From Saprospiraceae bacterium (lineage in GTDB: Bacteria; Bacteroidota; Bacteroidia; Chitinophagales; Saprospiraceae), in assembly GCA_014379065.1 (NCBI GenBank), contig JACMMM010000382.1:1-11248 (forward strand): a stretch of DNA of 11,248 nucleotides. The letters run 5' to 3'. The position numbers were made by a program, and so were the translations under genes. Positions within the stretch are counted from its first letter, which is position 1, and every line of letters starts with the position of its first letter. Under the pieces are notes generated by a model. The model did not search any database. It had not been told where the DNA came from and was given only the letters and a program-made list of their open reading frames with translations. This document shows positions 5,472-11,248 of this stretch, in pieces.

Positions 5472-7457
5472 GTGAAACGCACGTTTTGCATTCTCCCCCA
5501 AATTGCATTTTCAAAGAAATCCACGGCATTGAAACCTCTCACTCTAACATTGAAATTTGGGCTGTTCGCCCTTTTGCTTCTTTTTTGCGCCAACTCGCTA
5601 CTGGCGCAAGACCCGACTGCTCCGCCAAAAATCACCAATCAACCCTCAACGGTCAATGGTCAACCCTCAAGAGTCAACGGTCAACTGCCAACGGTCAAAA
5701 GTCAACAGTCAACAGTCAAATCCGACACCCAAAAACTAAAAATCGAAACCGCCGCTGTCATCGAATACTTCCTTAAAAATGGCCGCGAAATTCAAAAACT
5801 AAGCGGCACCGTGCGGTTGAGACAGGAAAACACGCTCATTTATTGCGACACTGCCACATTGGACAAGGATTTTGCCGTGCTGCGCGGCAAGGTGGTCATC
5901 GCCCAAGGCGATTCGGTTCGGGCTTTTGCCGATTCGGCGCACTACGATGCCGTCACTAAAATCAGCGACCTCTTTGGAGAAGTGGTGCTGGTGAATGGCC
6001 AACAGCAACTTTTCACCAGGCGCTTGCGCTATGACTTGGGCAACAAAATCGCGACCTACACCACGGGCGCCACCATGACGAATGGCAAAAGTCAGGTCGT
6101 GAGCCGACGAGGGCATTATTTTGTGGAGCAAAAAGAGATATTTTTAAAAGGTGATGTGGTGGTAACCGACCCTGAGTTTACGATGCGAACGGACACTATG
6201 ACGTTCAATACAGAAGCCCAACTGGTACGCTTTGTTGCCCCCACGTTGATCAGCCAGCGCGGGAGTAAAATTTACACTGAGCACGGGTTTTACGATATGA
6301 ACCTTGACTTTGCGGAATTTGATCAAAACCCGCAATATGAAAAAGATGGCCAACTCGGCCGAGCACGAAAAATGCGCTACCAAGGTGGCGAGTTGAAAGA
6401 ATACACACTCGAAGGCGATGCGCACATCGAAGACCCCAAAAAAGGGGAATTTGCCGATGCCGATGTAATTCGCTACAACCGCAACAACGAGAAAATAATG
6501 CTGCGAGGCAATGCCCATTTCCGCGACAGCACCCGCGACATCCAAGGGGCTGAAATCCGCTACGACAGCCGCAACAAAATCTACCAACTCACGGGCAGAG
6601 GCCGGGTGAGCGATCCGCCCAACATCATCGAAGCCGATTCGCTGGATTTTAACGACGTGTTGGGTAACGGCTTGGCACTTGGCAGCGTGGTATGGAGCGA
6701 CACGGCAAGCGATTACACCGTGCTTTCTTGGCGCATGGACTACAACAAAAAATCGCAGTATCTAAACGCATTCGGGGGCTTTGGCCCTACAGGCGCAGGC
6801 GGCAGGCCGATGATGAAAAGCCTGATAGACCGCGATACCATGTTCATGTCAGCCGATACGCTGACTTCCTTCAAACGCGATTCGGCCAGTGATGTGCGCG
6901 AACTGTATGCGCACCGCGACGTGCGGATTTTCAAAAGCGATTTGCAGGCGGTTTGCGACTCGCTCACGTTTAGCAGCGCGGATTCGATTTTCTGGTTTTA
7001 CAAGATCAAAAACCTGCCTATCATCTGGTCGGACACTTCTCAGTTTTCGGGCGACACGATTAAGATGTTGTTGAAAAACAAGAAATTAGACCGGCTTTGG
7101 TTGCGTCAAAACGCGATGGTCATCAATTCGGAGGATGGCATCCTTTTCAACCAAATCAAAGGGCGCAACTCCACCGTTTACTTCCGCGATGATCAGGCCC
7201 GCGAAATGCTGGTGGAAGGCAATGCCCAAGCCGTGTATTATGCAGTAGATGACAAACAAGCCTATATCGGCCTGAACGAGACGGCCTGCTCGGAAATGCG
7301 GCTTTTTTTTGGCAACAACAAGGTGGAAAGCATTAAATTCTACCAGCAGCCCAGCGGAAAATTCATTCCAATGAAGCAAGCGGGGACGGACACGAAGAAA
7401 TTGGATGGGTTTTTCTGGGACAGGGAGCGGAGGCCGAAATCTGTGGGAGATTTGTAG
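5472..7457 (+). CDS. OstA/LptA-like lipopolysaccharide export protein
   Basis: A 661-residue exported protein made of OstA-type repeats: strand-rich units such as LSGTVRLRQENTLIYCDTA (109-127), KGDVVVTDPEFTMRTDTM and LEGDAHIEDPKKGEFADAD. This is the beta-jellyroll stacking fold of LptA and the LptD N-domain, which bridges the periplasm and carries LPS to the outer membrane. A signal peptide is clear (hydrophobic core about 29-45, likely cleavage near SLLA-QD), though its n-region is unusually long from the GTG start; TTG at 5550 would give a short classic signal but starts inside the core flank. Residues 57-84 are a four-unit repeat linker. There is no C-terminal beta-barrel, so it is not a full LptD. 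No other lpt gene is adjacent. Its stop is six bases from that of the convergent OmpA-like gene. Confidence 0.82.
   Translation: MKRTFCILPQIAFSKKSTALKPLTLTLKFGLFALLLLFCANSLLAQDPTAPPKITNQPSTVNGQPSRVNGQLPTVKSQQSTVKSDTQKLKIETAAVIEYFLKNGREIQKLSGTVRLRQENTLIYCDTATLDKDFAVLRGKVVIAQGDSVRAFADSAHYDAVTKISDLFGEVVLVNGQQQLFTRRLRYDLGNKIATYTTGATMTNGKSQVVSRRGHYFVEQKEIFLKGDVVVTDPEFTMRTDTMTFNTEAQLVRFVAPTLISQRGSKIYTEHGFYDMNLDFAEFDQNPQYEKDGQLGRARKMRYQGGELKEYTLEGDAHIEDPKKGEFADADVIRYNRNNEKIMLRGNAHFRDSTRDIQGAEIRYDSRNKIYQLTGRGRVSDPPNIIEADSLDFNDVLGNGLALGSVVWSDTASDYTVLSWRMDYNKKSQYLNAFGGFGPTGAGGRPMMKSLIDRDTMFMSADTLTSFKRDSASDVRELYAHRDVRIFKSDLQAVCDSLTFSSADSIFWFYKIKNLPIIWSDTSQFSGDTIKMLLKNKKLDRLWLRQNAMVINSEDGILFNQIKGRNSTVYFRDDQAREMLVEGNAQAVYYAVDDKQAYIGLNETACSEMRLFFGNNKVESIKFYQQPSGKFIPMKQAGTDTKKLDGFFWDRERRPKSVGDL
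5640..5723 (+). repeat. Four 21-bp in-frame tandem repeats in the OstA-like gene
   Basis: Four degenerate 21-bp units start at 5640, 5661, 5682 and 5703. They encode the heptads QPSTVNG, QPSRVNG, QLPTVKS and QQSTVKS (residues 57-84) just after the signal peptide. The underlying GTCAACGGTCAA-type text is low in complexity and open in all three forward frames. Because 21 is a multiple of three, copy-number change would alter linker length without a frameshift. Confidence 0.8.
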
Positions 7458-7463
7458 GTGTTT

Positions 7464-9329
7464 TTATTCAATACTCAAAAGCGGTTCCAAGCCCAATTCT
7501 TTCCGCCATTCATTTACCATTGCCGCATTTTGCAATGGGAAAAGCCTGAGTTTTTCGGACGCGCTGCTTGGCGGTTGGTATTGTGTCCCATAGCGTTGGG
7601 GTAGTCCGCGATGCACCAACATTCGGTCAGACAAGGTGGCAAAATGTATCCACTCGGCTTCTCCTGCTTGACAGCGTTGTTTCAACAAAGGCAAATATCG
7701 AACGATAATTGCCGTATCGCCCGTATGGCTAACCACGAGAAAGGCAGTCTTAGTGGGGCGTTCACCTACTTCCGAAATTTTGGGCCAATCATTGCCAATC
7801 AAGTTGATCAGAGCCTGCACATGCGCTTCGTCACGAATTGGACAGAGATAACTGGTGTCGGAAAAATAGGATACATTCCAACGACGGTCCGTACTATCTG
7901 TATCGGCCAAATAAACCTGCATATTTTCAACATAACGATTCAGCAAACGACATTTCTGATCTTCCAAACCCAAAGAATCCAGGGCAAATGATAAAGCGGG
8001 TTGCTGCTGAGTACGGTAAGATTCTCGGACTTTTTTTATCACCACGGCCTTCCATTTTGGATCAGATTTTAAAGCGTCAAGGCGCGGATCAAAAAGTGCA
8101 AGTATTTTTTTTCGATCAGGCACCAGATTCAGCCAAATATTCAACAATTTGAAAGCTTCGGGTTTTTCTCCGGCGAAAACATGAAGCAAAACATTTCTGT
8201 AAACCATCATGTGCAACGGGCAATCCATCTGTTGAATTTGGACAGAACGGTTCTGTTGTCTTCCCGCTTCAGTCGTATTGACTGCCAATGGGTTATCAGT
8301 TCCAAGACCTATGGGGAGAAATCTAAAACGGTGGACGCCGTGTGTTTCTTTCAGGTAATCCAAAGCACTTTTTATCCTAGCAAACGATAAAGATTTATGT
8401 TGCGAACCGATACTGTCCGTTCGTCCAACGATGATGAACGCCGTTGATGGATTTGCGGCCGCCCGAAGTGCAAAGGAATCCAAAGCGGCCATTGCCAAGG
8501 GGGAAAGCAGGCTGTCGTTGGAATTGAAAAAGCAGATGGTCCCGTCAATCTCTTCCGGTATTTCTTCCTTCTCTTTTTTGGAAAACCTGCAATATGGGGT
8601 GATCGCTAAGGATGCATCTTTGATCCCAGTTGCCTCCCTGATTGCCACATCGTCAATGTAAAACCGATTGTGGTGGCCTTTTAAATTAACTGGCGGGTCA
8701 TCGTGCCCACGAAACACTCCCAAAACCAAAAATTGAAGATTGCAAACGGGTCGAACCAACCATTTTACGCGATACCAGTGCCCAAAAATCACCGTATCTA
8801 GATGAAAAGCGGCACTCTCCAATAACTTACCGCTTGGGTTTCGCACGGCATCCGGGTAGAGATTGATGCCAATATATTGCGTGTATGCGGAATCCGAAGG
8901 CGGAGAAGGCAGAATATACAGCCAAAGGGAGATCTCGTACACTTTGCCAATTTCCAGGGCTTGGAGAAGTTTAGTGCCCAAATAGGCAGAGCAACCCCGG
9001 GTTTTGTGATTTTGATCCATGCAGGATGGCGTATATTCGAACTCCATCATGTTACAGCCGCTATGTGGACTTACTTTCCTGAAATCACAAATCCCATCGT
9101 TGGCCGCCGCCGCCTCCTTTTTATACTGGCAGTCACAGACAAAAGGGTAGCTGCCATTAATAGTTTTCCAAGGTGGAATAACCGCTGAAAATTTATAGCC
9201 AAACATAGGGCAGTTGATACAATCTAACCTGCCATGTGTCTCAAAATCGCCGTTTTGGAGAAGATTTTGGGCCTTTGAGCATGTTTCAATGCCGAGAAAA
9301 AGCGAAAGGGTTAGCAGAGATTTGAGCAT
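7464..9329 (-). CDS. Secreted OmpA-family/DUF6624 multidomain protein
   Basis: A 621-residue envelope protein in four parts. (a) Signal peptide MLKSLLTLSLFLGIETCSKA with probable cleavage before QN; the Cys lacks a good lipobox. (b) A Cys-rich N-domain (about 22-240) opening with LLQNGDFE and closing with NRFYIDDVAI, the pattern of jelly-roll carbohydrate-binding-like modules in Bacteroidota. (c) An OmpA C-terminal-like domain (about 263-366): GRTDSIGS, LSFARIKSALDYL and NRSVQIQ keep the Asp and Arg that bind peptidoglycan diaminopimelate. (d) After a helical stretch, a DUF6624-like domain (about 456-621): NDWPKISEVG, VSHTGD, LSDRMLVHRGLPQRYGTQ and the ending LGLEPL. The domain is of unknown function. 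The start is ATG at 9329; an upstream in-frame start at 9401 would overlap the divergent gene and spoil the signal peptide. Confidence 0.75.
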   Translation of the reverse strand: MLKSLLTLSLFLGIETCSKAQNLLQNGDFETHGRLDCINCPMFGYKFSAVIPPWKTINGSYPFVCDCQYKKEAAAANDGICDFRKVSPHSGCNMMEFEYTPSCMDQNHKTRGCSAYLGTKLLQALEIGKVYEISLWLYILPSPPSDSAYTQYIGINLYPDAVRNPSGKLLESAAFHLDTVIFGHWYRVKWLVRPVCNLQFLVLGVFRGHDDPPVNLKGHHNRFYIDDVAIREATGIKDASLAITPYCRFSKKEKEEIPEEIDGTICFFNSNDSLLSPLAMAALDSFALRAAANPSTAFIIVGRTDSIGSQHKSLSFARIKSALDYLKETHGVHRFRFLPIGLGTDNPLAVNTTEAGRQQNRSVQIQQMDCPLHMMVYRNVLLHVFAGEKPEAFKLLNIWLNLVPDRKKILALFDPRLDALKSDPKWKAVVIKKVRESYRTQQQPALSFALDSLGLEDQKCRLLNRYVENMQVYLADTDSTDRRWNVSYFSDTSYLCPIRDEAHVQALINLIGNDWPKISEVGERPTKTAFLVVSHTGDTAIIVRYLPLLKQRCQAGEAEWIHFATLSDRMLVHRGLPQRYGTQYQPPSSASEKLRLFPLQNAAMVNEWRKELGLEPLLSIE

Positions 9330-9362
9330 AATTGCCAACGAAATCCCTGCCTTTATTATTCC

Positions 9363-9370
9363 TACATTTG
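9363..9370 (+). promoter_or_regulatory. Probable -7 element for the unknown exported-protein gene
   Basis: TACATTTG followed by CGCC matches TAnnTTTG. No good TTG lies at 19-21 nt upstream (the nearest is 28 nt away). The start would be near 9377, leaving a leader under 20 nt before ATG 9395. The 65-bp gap is shared with the divergent OmpA/DUF6624 gene, for which I see no clear promoter. Confidence 0.4.
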
Positions 9371-9394
9371 CGCCGAATAAACACAAACTTTTAC

Positions 9395-11077
9395 ATGACA
9401 AAACATTTTCAAATTCTGCTGGCTGCCCTGTTTTTTACACTACCCGTTCAAGCCCAAAAAGTTGACCTTGATGGAGAAAAAGTTCCTGTACAATATTTAA
9501 GGATGCCCAAAAAGCCATTTCCGGCCGATTACAAATATTACAGTGCCATCGTATCCGCCAAGCCAAATGATTTGCCCAGAATCGGCATGAGCGAAAAGTC
9601 GGTACTGCAATATGCCGTTGTGCCCGGGTACAAAAAGGTCGAAAAAGGAGGCGATTTTAATATTGAAGTCTCCCTAGGTGATTTCCGATATGAAGGAAAC
9701 GCCGAGATAAAAACTAACACCACGACCACTAAAGACAAGAGCGGCAAGGAGATAAAAACCACTACCTACAACGTTGAAACCAAATTCGTGCATACCCTCA
9801 GTGCCAAGCTGCAGGACAAGACAGACAAGGTTTTGTACCAAAAATCATGGAACGAATACCCGCAGGTTTGCAAAAGTGCCAATTTCAATTCTTCTACCGA
9901 AGCGGCCAAATACATCAAGGATGGCGCTGGGCGCGATGTTGGCAAACAGGATCAAGACGCTATCTATGCCGCGCTGGCCAATATGAAAGAGGATTTGGCG
10001 AGAACCTTTGGATATACACCCATTACGGAAAACTTCAAACTGCAAATACTTGACACTGAAAAACATCCTGATTACGCAGGGTTTCAACAGGCGCTCAAAG
10101 ATGCCAACGCTGCATTTGCAACCATGCGCGCCGACAAACCCCTTGATTCCGTTCGCATCCTGAGCCAATCGGCCATCGCTTTTTTTGAAAAACAAAAAGA
10201 CAAATATGACGCGGCTGACAAAGCAGGGAAAAAACTCAAATATGCTTGTTTGTACGACCTGGGATTGCTCCACTACTGGTTGGAAAACTTTGATCAGGCC
10301 GAGACTTTTGCACAAGCGGTTGTTGCTAATGATTTTGATCCAAAGGATGGAAAAAGATTGTCTGAAGACATTGCGGAACAACGCGCCAACCAGACCCGCT
10401 GCAGCCGCAGCAGCAGCCATTTTGCTATGGAGTTTAAAGAAGAAGAGGTAGCGGTGGTTGCCGAAAAAGAATTCAAAACCGATGCTGGCTTAAGGGTTGA
10501 AGCCTTTAAGGAAGACAAAAAAGCATTGAGCGAAAATGGCAAAGAATTTCCGGGGTCGCTCTATTCGAACGGAGAGGAAGGGAAGGGCAGTTTTTTATTG
10601 GATGACCCGAATTTTATCGCTTTTGACAAAAATGTTCGTTTTGCCAAGGACATGGAGAAGAACGTGTATGTTTTTAGGCCCGATTGGAAAAAAATTACTG
10701 AATTCAGCTTTGACGGACGCCGTTTCAAGTGCCTTCCGTTCCAATCAGCCAGCGAAATGAGCTTTGGCAGCAAAACAACCACTCAGGTGATGGAGGTGTT
10801 GTACGAATCGCCGACGGTCATGGCATTTCTGGCCTATACCGGCGAGCAAAGAGGGTTGAATAACCCTCCAGAGTATGTCATTTATAAAGTCAGCGAAATG
10901 GACATGATCTCCCTCAGTGGGATGAAATTTGCGCTCAATCTGAATAAAGGTATTCGAAAGGCATTTGACGCTTGCCCGGATGTAGTGGCCGCCAGCGAAA
11001 AAGACGGCGGCTTTGAACGCAATAAAGCAGGCATTACTCGTTTGGCAGAGATGCTGGATAGCTGCTGGAAAAAATAA
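9395..11077 (+). CDS. Exported protein of unknown function with TPR-like segment
   Basis: A 560-residue protein I cannot assign to a named family. A signal peptide is clear (MTKHFQILLAALFFTLPVQA, cleavage before QKVDL), so it is periplasmic or outer-membrane associated. Residues 21-155 look strand-rich, with a Thr/Lys-rich hydrophilic insert (105-125) that may be a loop. Residues 225-330 are helical; ACLYDLGLLHYWLENFDQAETFAQAVVAND (284-313) has the spacing of a tetratricopeptide unit. The remainder (about 355-560) is mixed, with YVFRPDWKKITEFSFDGRRFK (434-454) resembling a strand-turn pattern. The start is ATG 9395; an earlier in-frame ATG at 9332 would add 21 residues ahead of the signal peptide and overlap the divergent gene's start region. 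It is transcribed alone and ends just before a long inverted repeat. Confidence 0.7.
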   Translation: MTKHFQILLAALFFTLPVQAQKVDLDGEKVPVQYLRMPKKPFPADYKYYSAIVSAKPNDLPRIGMSEKSVLQYAVVPGYKKVEKGGDFNIEVSLGDFRYEGNAEIKTNTTTTKDKSGKEIKTTTYNVETKFVHTLSAKLQDKTDKVLYQKSWNEYPQVCKSANFNSSTEAAKYIKDGAGRDVGKQDQDAIYAALANMKEDLARTFGYTPITENFKLQILDTEKHPDYAGFQQALKDANAAFATMRADKPLDSVRILSQSAIAFFEKQKDKYDAADKAGKKLKYACLYDLGLLHYWLENFDQAETFAQAVVANDFDPKDGKRLSEDIAEQRANQTRCSRSSSHFAMEFKEEEVAVVAEKEFKTDAGLRVEAFKEDKKALSENGKEFPGSLYSNGEEGKGSFLLDDPNFIAFDKNVRFAKDMEKNVYVFRPDWKKITEFSFDGRRFKCLPFQSASEMSFGSKTTTQVMEVLYESPTVMAFLAYTGEQRGLNNPPEYVIYKVSEMDMISLSGMKFALNLNKGIRKAFDACPDVVAASEKDGGFERNKAGITRLAEMLDSCWKK

Positions 11078-11096
11078 GGTAGAAGAAAATCTGCGA

Positions 11097-11175
11097 AAAT
11101 CCGTGTCTCATCCGTTTAATCCGTGTCCCATCCTCGCGAAGTGGAACACGGATTAAACGGATGAGACACGGATTT
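11097..11175. repeat. Perfect 30-bp inverted repeat between convergent genes
   Basis: The arms 11097-11126 and 11146-11175 are exact reverse complements around a 19-nt loop. The left arm is itself built from a period-20 direct repeat: ATCCGTGTCTCATCC (11099-11113) recurs as ATCCGTGTCCCATCC (11119-11133). It starts 20 nt after the stop of the exported-protein gene and ends 7 nt before the stop of the partial gene. There is no T-run after either arm, so it is not a standard terminator, although the RNA hairpin would be very stable. It resembles intergenic repeat text seen in other Bacteroidota, from memory only. Confidence 0.88.
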
Positions 11176-11181
11176 CACGGA

Positions 11182-11248
11182 TCAAAGTTCCCCTGCCAAA
11201 AGCCTTAACTGAATCTCTGCCGCTTTCAAATTATACAGCACCAGATCC
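11182..11248 (-). CDS. C-terminal end of a gene running off the right edge
   Basis: On the minus strand a frame open from the window edge encodes DLVLYNLKAAEIQLRLLAG followed by EL and a TGA stop (11184-11182). The 21 residues form an amphipathic helix rich in Leu and Ala, which looks like a genuine protein C-terminus. No family can be named from this. Its position makes the long inverted repeat a convergent intergenic element. The stretch is short, so a chance open frame cannot be excluded. Confidence 0.45.
   Translation of the reverse strand, partial: DLVLYNLKAAEIQLRLLAGEL

Noticed and set aside
5640..5723. Possible CRISPR-like array
   Set aside because: The units are contiguous, degenerate and without spacers, and they encode in-frame heptads.
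9330..9401. Upstream starts for the two divergent genes (9401 minus, 9332 plus)
   Set aside because: Both would make the genes overlap at their 5' ends and add residues ahead of otherwise canonical signal peptides.
11097..11175. Insertion sequence or transposon ends
   Set aside because: Only 19 bp lie between the arms, so there is no room for a transposase or a cargo gene.

Overview
The window looks like a chromosomal segment of a Bacteroidota bacterium, probably from a Saprospira/Haliscomenobacter-like lineage (lineage is inference). Reasons: gliding-type ABC transporter genes (gldA, gldF), a Bacteroidota-style topoisomerase subunit with EGDSASGSI in its Toprim motif, an OstA-like LPS-export protein, an OmpA-DUF6624 protein, several TAnnTTTG promoter elements of the phylum's primary sigma factor, and few purine-rich Shine-Dalgarno sites. 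No transposase, integrase, CRISPR array, tRNA or rRNA was seen.

Layout. (1) 100-1738, plus: gldA and gldF, one base apart; the usual third gene, gldG, is absent. (2) 1737-1830: a nested inverted-repeat array filling the gap to a convergent operon. (3) 4499-1834, minus: a ParE/GyrB-type topoisomerase subunit, a 41-residue one-helix membrane protein whose ATG overlaps the topoisomerase stop (ATGA), and a membrane-anchored TlpA-like thioredoxin. (4) 4500-5471: an AT-rich island holding the topoisomerase promoter, a candidate structured small RNA of about 110 nt with its own promoter and a strong intrinsic terminator, and, convergent to it, a 152-residue protein resembling the phage Barnase-EndoU-ColicinE5/D-RelE-like nuclease (PBECR) families. 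A 17-bp sequence is repeated at nearly the same distance upstream of the topoisomerase and nuclease genes. (5) 5472-7457, plus: an OstA/LptA-like LPS-export protein with an in-frame 21-bp tandem repeat. (6) 7464-9329, minus: a secreted OmpA/DUF6624 protein, its stop six bases from that of the OstA-like gene. (7) 9395-11077, plus: an exported protein of unknown function. (8) 11097-11175: a perfect 30-bp inverted repeat, followed by the last 22 codons of a minus-strand gene running off the right edge.

Most products are cell-envelope or chromosome housekeeping proteins. The least explained part is the 4.5-5.4 kb island, where an orphan structured RNA and a nuclease-like gene meet tail to tail inside one terminator hairpin. 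A toxin/RNA-regulator pair is possible but is inference only.
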